Assembly (NCBI GenBank): GCA_026874595.1
Contig: CM049316.1
Coordinates: forward strand, 48,858,695 to 48,922,694
DNA length: 64,000 nucleotides
Direction: 5' to 3'
Source: Sipunculus nudus
Lineage: Eukaryota > Annelida > Sipuncula > Golfingiida > Sipunculidae
Shown here: positions 44,318 through 55,559 of the stretch, piece after piece
Layout of the letters: each line of letters opens with the position of its first letter
How positions within the stretch are numbered: the first letter of the stretch is position 1
Position numbers and translations under genes: made by a program
The notes under the pieces: generated by a model
Told to the model about the DNA's origin: nothing
The model's input: only the letters and a program-made list of their open reading frames with translations
Database searches by the model: none

Positions 44318-45704
44318 CTTGGTAAAACCCGGACTCGGACTCCACAGTAATAATCGCCAGACCCCGAATCAACAGCTTATATATTGTATAGATCGTGTTC
44401 CATAACATGTTAAATGTTTTACTATTTACTCTTTTAGAATACAATACGAATTTTTTTTTTTCATTTTAATTGTAACATCTACAACGCATGTTTTAATTAA
44501 CCGGACTCCAACTCCGACTCCGACAAATGAGTGAAGATGGCATGGGTGTAATGGAAATAATTACTTCTGAAAGCATTTTCTCTTATCCTTTCAATCCGGA
44601 CTGGGACCCCACTGGCATAATAACATTTTCTTTCTATGATTTATTTTTTCTTGTTCATATATAATTTATTTTTTTGACCAGAAGGCTTATAAGAATTCAA
44701 CACTGTTGTTTATTCAATTTAACACGATTTAATTTTGTAAATTATGCTTATATTCAATTTAATGATAAATGGACCTCTTTGTTCACAGTTTGGTGTTTTT
44801 TAACGTGAAGTTTAACTTGTAAAGGATTTATTCAGAAAAACAGCATTCATATTCCAATATCCTTTTAAATATTCCAAATTTATTGAAACATTGTTACATG
44901 CAAGGGTTACCTTTAACCATTGGGGAAAATATATGACAAACAACTTTTATGCTTCATTTTATGAGGCCATGACCACTTACTTATAACTATACAACAAAAT
45001 AAACAAATGCACAAGGACCAAACTGAGTATAAATATGCTGCATCTAGTACTTTCAAGAAAATTTTTTTTTTATAAATCCAGCACCTAATATAGATATTGA
45101 ATGAATTAAATAGCACAAATGAAAGAATGAATTGAATTAATTATAAAGCTAACTTGAAGATTTATTGAAACTTAACACATCACCCAGTATGACATGAAGG
45201 GTTATTGATAATACCTGTATTTTTAAAAGTTCTTCCTTAAACATACAGAAATACTAGTGTTTCACATTTTAGTTCCAAAATGTGAAATATATGTTGAGCT
45301 GCTACACCATATTTGCATGTACGATTTAAGCAATAACACTATTCAATAATAATTAACCATATATTATTGAAATATATTAACAATAAAATAAATAATAATT
45401 TAAAAAATCTGAATACCATTAATACAATATTTTTTTCAATAAATTTGGAATATTTTAAAGGATGTTTTTTATGTTATATTTTATTTTATTTTATTTTATT
45501 CTCTCTTCACACTTTATTCCAATATATATAACAAAATATATCAGTTCTCCTCATCTGTGAGGCACCAAAATACTGATACATATGATCATACATGGATTTA
45601 CAAAGAATTCCATGGAATCAGAGTCAGACCTACCACGTGATTTGAGGTCCGGCGATTATTACTGTGTAGTCCGAGTCCGGGGTTTGAGTCCGGGTTTTAC
45701 CAAG
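44318..45704. mobile_element. 1.4-kb element with inverted terminal repeats
   Basis: The left end is CTTGGTAAAACCCGGACTCGG plus ACAGTAATAATCGCCAGACC. The right end (45640-45704) is its reverse complement with a small internal duplication (GGACTCAAACCCC). The terminal repeats are about 50-65 bp. The interior is AT-rich with no transposase, so it is a MITE-like or foldback element. I found no clear target duplication. Confidence 0.7.
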
Positions 45705-45747
45705 AACCGGAGAATGCCCATCATCAGGCGGGTGGTTTGAATCCATC

Positions 45748-45835
45748 ATGGCACTGAAAGTGAAACTGATTGAGGTGGCAGCTGTTTTCATCGTGTCTAT
45801 ATTACTGGTGTCAGTGTATGAGATTTATCATGTAT
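45748..45835 (+). CDS. Candidate first coding exon with signal anchor
   Basis: ATG in good context (catcATGG) opens MALKVKLIEVAAVFIVSILL and continues for 29 codons. It contains one hydrophobic stretch that could be a signal peptide or anchor, ending H-V before a perfect donor GTAAGT at 45836. The exon ends one base into a codon. The exon at 58201 begins with the two bases that would complete such a codon, so a splice between them is phase-compatible, but there is no direct evidence for it and other exons may lie between. It is too short to identify by itself. Confidence 0.35.
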
Positions 45836-46104
45836 GTAAGTACTGACTCTGCAGTGTCCGCTGCGAACGAGTTACATCGGTCTTGGCCGTAGCTAAGTTA
45901 CAGGACAGCCTACAGGCCTTGGCCCGAGTGTAGCCACCAAAGGTAACCAGTAGTATGGCAGTAACAATAAAATGTTAGATATATCGGAGGGTATATTAAA
46001 CGGTCGTCCGTCAACGGTGAAAGACGTTTGGTCGCTGCAGGCGGCTAGCCCGAGTGTAGAATCGGGCTATCTTGGTCGAGACCTAGTGTAAGACAAGTCT
46101 GTCT
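45836..46104. other. No feature seen (possible intron start)
   Basis: Sequence after the candidate donor, with no recognisable element. Confidence 0.35.
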
Positions 46105-46110
46105 CAAAAC

Positions 46111-46325
46111 CAGAAGCGGATCGGGGGGGGGGGGGGGGGGGGGGTCCGGACCCCTACCCCCCTTTTCATCAGAAACGTTTTTTAAGGTCTTCAGACAAAA
46201 TTTTGCGGCCTGGACCCCCCCTTTTTCAAACCTGCAGGGTGACCTTTTTTTTAGGGTTTCATTATAGTGTTCCTGGGTTGGACCCCCCCCCCCCCCCCTT
46301 TTCCTAAATCCTGGATCCGCCCTTG
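46111..46325 (+). mobile_element. 215-bp hAT-like MITE with G/C runs
   Basis: It begins CAGAAGCGGATC plus a long G run and ends AATCCTGGATCCGCCCTTG. The ends are inverted versions of the CAGGGGCGGATCCAG-type hAT terminus. CAAAAC directly flanks both sides (46105-46110, 46326-46331). It has no coding capacity. Confidence 0.65.
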
Positions 46326-46410
46326 CAAAACCCTTGTTCGCATGTTTTTTTCAAGATAATTATTTAAAAAAATGAACTTTGGCCTGATGTAGTCACGCAG
46401 ATATTGCCTT

Positions 46411-47381
46411 GGTACGGGTCTCACTAATTTGATGAAACAGGATAAAAGAGGATGAAAAGAGATGAAAGATAGTTAAATTACCAGTAATAATTAATATCTA
46501 CTTTACAAATTCATAATTTACCAATATTTACTGTACAACTTTCATATCTGGTAATTATAAATCAGTTCTCTCGAGATCTATTTACTTTTAATACACTTTC
46601 AGTATAAATCAGCACTCTCAAGATCTATTTACTTTTAATACACTTTCAGTGTACATCGAATTATGCCCCCCCCCCCCCATCTCTTATTCAGACTGGTACC
46701 CTGCCACATAAAGAAAGTCACTGGCCAAACCTGCTAACATGCTCTTAGTGTGTGTCTCTGCATGTTAATTCAGAATAAAAAGAACATTGCATAGCTTATA
46801 TATGCATGTTATTCTCTTAATATATAATATTTGTAATCTTTGCATGGTTAGATGCATATAGTGTCCATAGTTTCAATATATTATAATGTATATTATATAT
46901 TTATTTTTCAGTATACTGGTACTGTATATAAAATATTGATTCATCATATGCTGTGTATGGTGTGCCATGCCATATGTTTGTGTTCCATCTCTCCACACAT
47001 ACTTAAAAATATAAAAAGATTATCTTTTATCATATTTTTATGTTTCAGCACTGCATATGTAAAGCCCATAGACCTCTTCTTGTGTAATGGGGATATAACA
47101 AGCATCTGTGGTGGTAGGGTACCAGTCTATAAAAAATAATGGGTATAATTGAGACAACCTGGCTGAAACTTAACTTACTACTACTGAATATAATTAACTT
47201 TTTTTGTAACCAGGTATATTTTTAATAAAACTGTTAATGACATTGGTAAATTATGGAATTGTGAAGTAAATAATTATTTTAACAGTTAATTTAAATCCTC
47301 TTTCATGTTCTTTCATGCTCTTTCATCTTCTTTCATGCTCTTTCATCTTCTTTCATCAAATTAGCGACACCGCTTGGTACC
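46411..47381. mobile_element. 0.97-kb element with inverted repeats built of GATGAAA units
   Basis: The left end reads GGTACGGGTCTCACTAATTTGATGAAA and continues in GATGAAA-like units to 46475. The right end (47290-47381) is TCTTTCATC units followed by AAATTAGCGACACCGCTTGGTACC. Reverse-complementing one end gives the other over about 60 bp. The interior includes a 13-base C run (46665-46677) and a 95-codon AT-biased frame (46852-47139) that looks like chance. Confidence 0.7.
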
Positions 47382-48620
47382 TCTATTCATGTCTCTAAAG
47401 TGTGACCACATTTCAATGAAATTTTTTGGTAAGATTAAGTTGACTTTCAGGTAATTTGAATGATATAACATTTACGTATATCCGCTAGTTATAAATTAGG
47501 CTGTTGCTGCAGGTCCGGACACTGGTCATTTGTGACAGGCTAAAGTTCTGGCACTTCCTATGAGCATGCGCACTGACACTGACGGACACATCCATGGGAG
47601 CTATTTCTCCGGCACCGACTGACGGACTTTCCAAAACATTACTATTGTTCTGGCATTTAGTAATAAATATTTATTTTATTTAATTTTAATTGAATGTATG
47701 ACTTTCTGGAAGATTATGCATAGACCCAGAGATCAGCAAAATTACCAAAGAATATTCATAAAATGTGACAAAAGCGAACTGTATGATTTTATATTGACCA
47801 GGACTTGAGCAATTTTAAAATATATTTACTCGCATAATCAGGATAATATTTATTCTTTCACACTATCAGTTCAGTTTTGCTTTATACAAAAGTTTCCCAG
47901 CAAAACCATACCAGCACACGGTCTCAGTACCTCACACACGGCTGTGTAACACCTTGTTATGGCTCTGCAGGTTTGTAAACACAGTCCACGTGTTTCTGTT
48001 TACCATAACAAGGCCGTGAAACCAGACGTCCAGCGTGAACATCTGATATCAGGGGTCGAAATAATCATAATTTGTTAAATTCCCTCGCGGGAATAGAACA
48101 AATTTTCTGGCATTCCAACCAGACCTATCACATTCCCTCAGAAACTATGCTTAAATATAGCATGTTTGAGCTGTAAAAAGAATAAGAAATATCCCTATGA
48201 CTAATCAGAAGATACTTAACATTTATCTTGTAAATTTGAATATAGAAATGTAAATATAGAAAAAGAGCAACATGATGTATATTTATCTTAATGACTTGTT
48301 GAAGCAAAAGATAAAGGATCATCTGATGCAGCATGCTTTGACAGAGTTCACCATATAAAAAAAAACATATAATACAAATGGTATTTAGTGAAATGTGATT
48401 CTTGCAGGGTTGGGGTCAAATACATATTTGAATTTAAATACAGCTACATTGTGTGTTTGTATTTGCATTTGTGTTGTGTAAAATTATAGTATCTGTATAA
48501 GCATTTGTATGTGGCCTCTGTAGTGGATATATCTAATCAAATACTATACAAATACATGCAAATGCGATGGCAGCATGCTGAACCCGCACATTTTGAAAGT
48601 GTACATGGGGAAAATTAGCA
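47382..48620. other. No gene recognised
   Basis: It contains the small inverted repeat annotated at 47952 and a TATTTG/TTGTAT-rich stretch (48420-48570) that may be a decayed hAT MITE. No supported coding signal. Confidence 0.4.
47952..48013. repeat. Imperfect hairpin
   Basis: CCTTGTTATGG (47952) pairs with CCATAACAAGG (48003). GTAAACACAG and CTGTTTAC form inner arms around a CACGTG core. Possibly a tiny foldback element. Confidence 0.6.
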
Positions 48621-49600
48621 TAAATGTAATTTACCCGGGATCAAAATGAATGTTCCCGCCAAAGTCAAATGACACACGTGGGCCAAGAAACTTAAGTGCA
48701 TAAACTTTAGTGGTTACGTTCGGACACGTTTTGTTAATTTCCGTTCACAATATTTGCATGGAAAAACAGCAAAGCAGTAGTAATATTGATTTTATAGATT
48801 ATAAATTGTTGTTGTATCACCTCAGATTTTCTTATGATGCGGGTCACTGTTCTTGAACAAGTACCTGATCTCCAGTTGTAAAACCCTTGTTTACCAATTC
48901 GCTGGAACCTTTTACTAGAAACACCACAGATGTCCCCACCAGAGATCAGGACCATTTTAGCACCGCGTCCCTAAGGCTGCTGACATGTACCGGAAGAATT
49001 TGGAAAAATTCCGTTGGACAAAATGGAAATTTTTTTTTATCGGACGGCGAATATTCATCACTGCCCGTGTAAACATTAATCACATCATTATACATTCATT
49101 AGTAGGCCTAAGCGTGCAATTTCAGTTGATCGTCGTACCAGGGTTGCCCGTATTTTGGGCTCGGGCCCGTATAATGTGAATGTGCAAGTCCGGGTCCGTA
49201 AAATTCCGCCTTCACATGCTTGATTAATAATATTCTTAAACTTCCTCGGTCGCCATGTGGAAGATGTTGTTAGTTTCAATAATGAAAGGTAATACCAGAC
49301 GAAGCCGATAGTTTAATTTGAGCCTTTAAAATTAGTCTGATTGTGCCTATAATATATATTCTTGGAACGACCGATATATTCTCGTAGGTTAGAGGGAAAA
49401 CAACTGCCGGTAAACCGTTCCCAAATTTCGTCACTCGGGCGCAACAACCTGCGGGCATCAGCCCGAGATCAATGAAATCTGAGATATTATTATGCATAAA
49501 TATTTATGAAAAATAGGCGTATCGCAGAAAGAAACACTGAGCAATTAAAAATTGTTCTCATTTGATTACAAATAAAGCGCAAGCTCAACGCTGTCACATT
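48621..49600. other. No gene recognised
   Basis: Frames here overlap on both strands and show no domain. Confidence 0.4.
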
Positions 49601-49639
49601 ATAATGCTCGACATTCACACGTACTGTCAACCGGCCGGT

Positions 49640-49960
49640 GTTTGCAAAAAAAGCCGCATAGAAACCATGTGGCACGTTGATTTGCATAAATCCGTGCCTT
49701 GTGTATAGGTTCTTTTGATTGGCGGAGCGATGACGTGTCACAGATAGAGAGCCAATAAGAGATTCGTAGTAAAAATCCACCCCACGTGACTTCATTCAAG
49801 ACAATTTTGGCGGGATAATATTCAATGACATTTCGTCTTTTACGGTGGTTATGAATATTTTTTTCCAGCTAAGATCACGGCGGCACCGTGCGTTTATAAA
49901 ACGAATGACGCAGGGCTTTATAATGGAACCTGCAACTGACGATGTCCAGTGCACGATCAC
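49640..49960 (+). promoter_or_regulatory. Promoter-like cluster (CCAAT, E-box, TATA)
   Basis: Within 300 bp lie GACGTGTCA (49732), AGCCAATAAG (49750), CCACGTGAC (49783) and TTTATAAAACG (49894). An ATG at 49923 opens only 24 codons, with a GTAACT inside that could be a donor. The motif order (CCAAT, E-box, TATA) fits a pol II promoter reading to the right, but nothing downstream could be recognised as its gene. Confidence 0.25.
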
Positions 49961-50471
49961 CACAAATCAGATGTTTGTAACTGCGAGAACAGCGTGATTT
50001 CTTCAGTTCTCTAACGATCATGACGGTATTAGGAGAAGGTCATTTTCTGACAAATCATCTCTTTTCCGGACACAACTGATCAGGACACGCATATAATTAA
50101 AGCTACCGCGTATACCGTCTATTTTTGGTAGTTTTTCTTTTTAACTTCCTTTCTTTACGTAGATTTATTTCATTTTATAAATGGCCTTTAAAATAAACCA
50201 AATTCATTGATAATAATCAGGCATTCCCGATCGGGAATTCAATGAAAAGTACAGCATTCCCTCCGTGAATATTGCCTTCCTCGGGAATGCGGGGATGCAT
50301 AAAATCGAGGCCTCAATATATTTTAATTCGTTTACAGGAATAAGCAAACAGTTTCAGGGCAATGTTTTGGCAGGTACAAATTTATTTTAAAGGGAAGAAG
50401 CTATTTTTTGTGTTATTTTAACAAGCTTTATAGGCGATTGGGCCCCTTTACAAAAGACCTACATGTATATA
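49961..50471. other. No feature seen
   Basis: AT-rich sequence, no repeat or frame of note. Confidence 0.4.
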
Positions 50472-50599
50472 TACAGTAGAGCGCCGTTTTTCCGAAAGGG
50501 TCGGGGGACATGCTTTTGTTCGTAAATACGAACATTCGGAAGTGCGGACAAGGGTCTAGCAGCAAGTTCGTAACACAGTTAATGATTAACCTAATGCCA

Positions 50600-50935
50600 T
50601 TTACCCGAGGACTACGGTGTTTCTTTTCGATCATCATAATTGACGACCGGGACATATAAAAGATATTGGAATATGCCGAGCATAATTGGCAAAGATCAGT
50701 CTAACCTGCTTTAAGGATACGTGCGTGCCTTTTTATTCATCAATTTCACTGGAGGGAAAGGTCAAGTGACATCGCCAAGGATAACAGTGTTTCTTTTCGA
50801 TCTACGTAATTGAAGACTGGGACATATAAAAGATATTGGATTTATTGCTGAGCATAATTGGCAGAGATCTGTCTGACCTGCTTTTAGGATACGTGCCTGT
50901 CCTTTTTACATAAAATTCACCAGAGGGAAAGGTCA
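50600..50935 (+). repeat. 170-bp tandem duplication inside the pogo-like element
   Basis: GTGTTTCTTTTCGATC occurs at about 50617 and 50787, with shared GGGACATATAAAAGATATTGG-like and GAGCATAATTGGCA-like sequence after each. Confidence 0.8.
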
Positions 50936-50984
50936 ATGACATCACCATTGATGAACTCTTGTTTGTTAGTTTCTTTAATAGTCA

Positions 50985-51190
50985 CCAGGCACCGCCTATC
51001 ATCTTGTATTCGACAAGTTTCTCTTTGCTATTTTTTATTTCGGTAATAATGGACCTGCCAATGTTGAAACGCTTGCGATGATTGCAGGCATGTCACCACG
51101 GTCGAGCCGTCCAAGGATTGTCAGCTTGTCGTCAAAGCTAACGCAGTCCGTTTTATCTTCTTTGGCTCTTTGGCTCCATATCTCTGGTAA
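50985..51190 (-). pseudogene. CENP-B-type DNA-binding domain of a pogo-like transposase
   Basis: Minus-strand frames read, in pieces, FDDKLTILGRLDRGDMPAII and then FNIGRSIITEIKNSKEKLVEY. This is the helix-turn-helix layout (…K..IL..L..G….. FN+G.STI..I) at the N-terminus of pogo/Tigger/Jerky transposases, which binds the terminal repeats. Two or three frameshifts separate the pieces and the DDE domain is missing, so it cannot be active. Confidence 0.6.
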
Positions 51191-51280
51191 GTGACAGCCA
51201 GACAATCGTGTTTGAGTTGTGTTCTTCTTGACAGTAAAAGTAAAATGATGAATAAGCTAAATAACAGCGTGTTTAAGTAG

Positions 51281-51558
51281 ATGACAAAATTGCTCTTGGG
51301 ATTGAACTGCTCTTTTTTTTGGCCAGGCCCGCATGCTATGGCCTCGCACCTAAACCTGCTCGAGCATAAGCGTTTAATGAATGATACCACACCAATGCTG
51401 ATGCGAGTAAACTGCTCAATTATTTTACCTTACATCCTATCCCAAGCCGACGAACTAAGCTTGCTTGTGTACAAACCAGATATGGTTGATAACACACAAG
51501 TGCTCTTAGATAAACTGCTCAGTCGCTTGCTAGGGGTAAAGGGAGCCGAGCGTTGCGG
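51281..51558 (+). CDS. 91-codon frame with ATG, unrecognised, cut by nested insertion
   Basis: ATG at 51281 directly follows an in-frame TAG. The frame reads GLNCSFFWPGPHAMASHLNL and ILSQADELSLLVYKPDMVDN with natural composition, and changes character at 51559, where the nested inverted-repeat element starts. The translation beyond that point is element and microsatellite sequence. It lies antisense to the transposase. I do not recognise a family; chance or a captured fragment are both possible. Confidence 0.3.
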
Positions 51559-51613
51559 CAGTGGCGTATCCAGCCCCAAAGTCGGAAAAGGGGCTGTTCT
51601 GCGTCTTTTAGAC

Positions 51614-51617
<4 letters not shown>

Positions 51618-51668
<51 letters not shown>
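51618..51668. repeat. (TA)n microsatellite
   Basis: About 25 TA units. Confidence 0.9.
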
Positions 51669-51672
<4 letters not shown>

Positions 51673-52286
51673 TTTTTTCTAAATTATATTGATATTCCAC
51701 CAAGCCCTATTAGTAGGAAGCAAGCATATTTAAACTTGTTTGAACACACTGCGTGGCTGTTAAATTTTGTCCTACTAAACATGTCAAATATTGTTAGTTC
51801 GTGCATAAATATTATGATTATTATCTGAATTTCGTAAGGTATCTAGTTCAAGTTGTTTATTTTCTTAACCGTTGGACCCTCATCCATATATATCTATATC
51901 TATATATATATATATATACATGTATATATAATGCATTATCTGAACAACAGAAAAATACATGCATCAATAAGTGTAGTGTTGTAACTTATTTGTAACTTTT
52001 AAGTAGAAGATGATATAAAAAAACTGAAATGGATTAACTATTATATGTCACTGCATCTGTCAAAGGATACTACATCTATTTTTCATGTAGAGCTTCTGAT
52101 AATGAATTCCATAATATAGGTTTTCGTAGATAAATTATTTTTGCAGAAATTAAGTTTGAACTATAGCCAGTTGGAGTTAAAAAGAAATAAAGATAGTCTG
52201 ACCTGAGGTAATTAAAGTACATAAACACAAGAAATATTAGAAGTGAAAAAAATACTCATTGACTGTTATTTGCATACCATTTTCAG

Positions 52287-52433
52287 GTTTATATTATTAT
52301 TCAACAGCAGCTTTCTGACATAAGTCCTGGCCATCTAGCTCCAGAGACAGTAGCTGGGTATTTAGAGGTGATTTTAATTACCCCAGAATCAAGAAACGGG
52401 AAGCTTTCATATGGTCTTTTGGTGTATTCCAGG
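52287..52433 (+). CDS. Well-formed candidate internal exon, unrecognised
   Basis: A good acceptor (ccattttcag, ending 52286) and donor (CCAGG|GTAAAT) bound exactly 147 bp, 49 codons, phase 0 at both ends. Only one frame is open and it reads like soluble protein: VYIIIQQQLSDISPGHLAPE, then VAGYLEVILITPESRNGKL and SYGLLVYSR. This is the most convincing short exon in the window by composition, yet it lies inside a region bounded by transposon-type inverted ends. I cannot name the protein. Its phase does not join directly to the exons at 45748 or 58201. Confidence 0.4.
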
Positions 52434-53320
52434 GTAAATGGATTGTTTAACATTTTTTTTTGGCCATCCATGATCATGTAACAGAACAATCAAATGGGGG
52501 TTGGGAGTCTTCACTTCTGCATACAAACAAAATAGAAAAGAGAGATGGTAAAAAATGAGAGAAATGTGTAAGTATATAATCCCTCTACTGTTTAGATTTA
52601 TTTTAGAAAATTTCAAAGTCTGAAACTCTTTACATTTACATTACGAACAATATCTTGCTAAGCTTTTGTTCTTTCTTCACAAAATTTCAACAAATACAAC
52701 AAAACTAAACTAGTTTCTCTTTAGGTCAATAGGAACCTTAAGAACTGAAAATAAATATAAATTATTATATTAGATATATATATATATGTATATATATATA
52801 TTTACATTACAGACAAGATCTTTCTTGTTTTTCTTCTTTCTTTTCTGTATTGAAATAACATTACCATAACCGCGCATAGAGAAACATGAAAATATTTTTC
52901 TACTTAAAACTCCATATTTTATATCTATGTGTGTGCATACTCAATTGAAATAACGTAAAATAAATTTGAGTTAACAAACATAACACTTGCCAGAAGTTGA
53001 CTGGTATAAGTGTTAGCAGAATTTTAGGGGGCGCGCGCCCCTTTGCGCCCCCATATGAATACGCCTCTGTGTGGGGCTAGCTGTAGTTTTCATACCTTTG
53101 CCCCGGCGACAACATCGACCTAGAACTAATTAATTAGGGTCACCACTGGGCTTAAACACATGACTTCAGGCCTTGGGACTCGTAATTTCAAATATTCACT
53201 TCAGGTATTAACATACTTGAAGTATATTTCGGAAATACGAATAAATTTTCGGTTCCCCATTTTAATTTTCGTAAAAACGTTTCTGAAATTCGGCGTTCGG
53301 AAATATGGCGCTCTACTGTA

Positions 53321-53655
53321 TATATATGTTCATTGTTTATAGGTTTGAGATGAAGTCCATTTATGCTTTTTAATGAAATATAATTAGGACTTCTCCTAGT
53401 CATTTAACATGTTAAGAAATTAATAAAAATTAATTAATATTATTATCGGCTTAATTAATAAATTTCTGTTAGCATGTTGGCCTATAACTTTCAAGTTTAT
53501 CCATAATTTGAGACTGTTACTCATATTGTGAATGTATGTATGTACTTATATCGGCATATCGCTTCACATAATTGCGTAAGTGCAAACCGGAAATAGTCTG
53601 GACCTTTAGCTCTGGGGCAATGTTTCCAGGTCCAAAGCTCTAGACACTTTGTATA
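53321..53655. other. No feature seen
   Basis: AT-rich with TTAATTAA words; nothing recognised. Confidence 0.4.
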
Positions 53656-54557
53656 AACTAGAATACCGGTAATTGACAAGCGACTACGTGTATCCGCCGA
53701 AATCAGAGTGGGATGGGTGAAGTGAGGCATGGATTGAGTGGCAAGGGGAAATAGAGTGAGGTGTGTTGCATATTACTTACACAAATTATCGGGTCACATG
53801 TGAACTGGTGCCTAACCAATTGGCCTTGACCACTGACCTTTCCTCTCTGCCCAGCGTCCGTTTGTGCGTCTGTTTCCACACATAAACCCACATATCTCGT
53901 GAACTGTTTGACCGATCAGGAAAAAAATGTACAAATGTAGCCCTTGGATAGCTTTATAACATACACAAAAATGGTGGCGCCATCTGCAACCATTTTTGCA
54001 CAGCGTCCATCTGTTTTCTGCCTTAGGTTAAAATCACTCGTATCTCTGCAGTGGTTGACCAAGTTACCTGTAATTTGGCATGCGTATACATCCTGGATAG
54101 CTTTCTTGATTTTATGACAGGTGGCGCCAGCTTCATTCATGTTCACGCTGCAGACATTAATGCTTATATCTCCGGACTTGTTTTACCAATCAGGAAAAAA
54201 TTTTACACAAATGTAACCCTTGGATAGCTTTATAACATACACAAAAGGGTGGGGCCACCTGCAGCCATTTTTGCACAGCGTCCATCTGTTTGTCTGCCTT
54301 GGGATAAAATCACTCATATCTCTGCAGTGGTTTGACTTTTCCACCTGAAATTTTGCATGTGTATACATCTTGGATAGTTTCTCGTTCAAATAACAGGTGG
54401 CACCACCTACAATCATGTTTAGGTGGCAGACATCCATTCTAATATGTAACAAATGTAACTATTTCCCCTTGCCACTCAATCCATGCCTCACTTCACCCTT
54501 CCTACTCTGATTTTGGCGGATACACGTAGTCGCTTATTGACTACCTGATTCTAGTTT
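53656..54557. mobile_element. 0.9-kb foldback element with ~95-bp inverted ends
   Basis: Left arm 53656-53752 and right arm 54463-54557 are reverse complements with few mismatches, sharing GCGACTACGTGTATCCGCC, AATCAGAGT, GGTGAAGTGAGGCATGG and TTGAGTGGCAAGGGGAAATA. Between them are two 273-bp modules (AGGAAAAAA at 53918 and 54191), each with a GGTGGNGCC.. palindrome variant, GCACAGCGTCCATCTG and ATCTCTGCAGTGG. It has no transposase. Confidence 0.8.
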
Positions 54558-55029
54558 TCACAGGTGCTTACTTGATCACTAGGTGTTGTTTCTTGTGTTA
54601 CCAAATTCAATTATCAATACATAACATTCAAAATACATTTAAGATATGCAGTATTACTTTTATGCATGACACAATATGTGCCTTATATGTATGTCATAAG
54701 TAAAAACTCAGTAACTCAGCTGTTTTTGTATTTTGAGGGGACAAACCTTTAAATTTCATAGATTTTGCCAGAAAATTCCAGAATAAGCCATTTTCAGAGA
54801 TTTTTCCATGCCTGTGGAATATTCCTGTTGAGAAAATGCCGTCCAACCCTGTTTGGTTTTGGAGTGTCTACCTGAAAAATAATTCTCTCCAGCTCAAAAA
54901 TAAAATTATCAAATTTTGGTCCAATTTCTCAATGTGTTTTAGTTTTTATGTTCGCCCGCAGATGTCTCCACATTTCATAGTGGATTTTGGTCCTATTTCT
55001 TAGTGTGTTTTAGTTTTTATGTTAGCAGG
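54558..55029. repeat. Mostly unannotated; small 68-bp tandem duplication
   Basis: 'gtgttttagtttttatgtt' with preceding 'ttttggtcc.atttct' occurs near 54917 and 54985. Otherwise nothing recognised. Confidence 0.5.
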
Positions 55030-55320
55030 GCACAAATCAACTGCTGACCCTAGATGCCTGCATCTAAAAATCTAGGAAGGTCCATAAAAAATCTCCTAGG
55101 TAAACCTGAAATTAGGTCACTGCAACCTATTTCATCCGAGCTAAGGGGCTTGTAAAATGTAAGTACCCCCAAGAATAATAAAAAAATTAATACAAAACCT
55201 CCAGTATCTTGATAATTAATGAATGGATTATCATGAATTTTGCCTTGAATATTGACCATGACTAGTTTTGTCAATTCCCAAAAAAGTAGTGGCACCACCT
55301 GTTTTGTATTTATACCAATA
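55030..55320 (-). repeat. Reverse-oriented HINE module fragment
   Basis: On the minus strand it follows the modules at 8240-8480 (GGTGGTGCCACTAC, 'attcatgataatcc', 'cctaatttcaggtt'), so it is a piece of the same element family. Confidence 0.55.
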
Positions 55321-55559
55321 TTTTTCTATTTTTTTAATATAAAATGACAACAATCATGTCATTTTCTCAACTGTGATTCCATCTAGTGTCCTAAAACCTA
55401 ATGTGTTTATTGATTACAAGTGGATGCCCTATAGTTGTCTGTCCATCCATCCATCCATACAAATTTGTACCCAGATAAAAACTCCAGGCTGAATTGACAT
55501 ATGGATTTCATAAATTACTTACATGCCCGCCACTAAAGAAAGAACCTTATGATTTTTCG

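Larger units (their letters stand above)
51559..53069. mobile_element. hAT-like inverted-repeat element nested in the pogo-like element
   Basis: The left end is CAGTGGCGTATCCAG and the right end, inverted, is CAGAGGCGTATTCA (12 of 14 match). Flanking 8-mers do not match clearly, so the target duplication is unproven. It contains a (TA)n tract (51618-51668) and an exon-like segment at 52287-52433. No transposase was seen. Confidence 0.45.
50474..53318 (-). mobile_element. pogo/Tigger-like DNA transposon remnant with nested DNA
   Basis: The ends are CAGTAGAGCGCCGTTTTTCCGAA and, inverted, CAGTAGAGCGCCATATTTCCGAA, flanked on both sides by TA (50472-50473, 53319-53320). This is the typical pogo-type terminus and Tc1/mariner-superfamily target duplication. 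A CENP-B-type helix-turn-helix remnant on the minus strand (50985-51190) agrees. The catalytic domain is absent. About 1.5 kb of other DNA with its own inverted ends lies inside (51559-53069). Confidence 0.7.

Noticed and set aside
46852-47139. 95-codon hydrophobic frame
   Set aside because: It has AT-driven Ile/Tyr composition inside an inverted-repeat element, with no initiation or splice support.
48410-48600. hAT MITE starting CAGGGTTGGGGTC
   Set aside because: The opposite end matches only over 5-6 bases and no target duplication was found.
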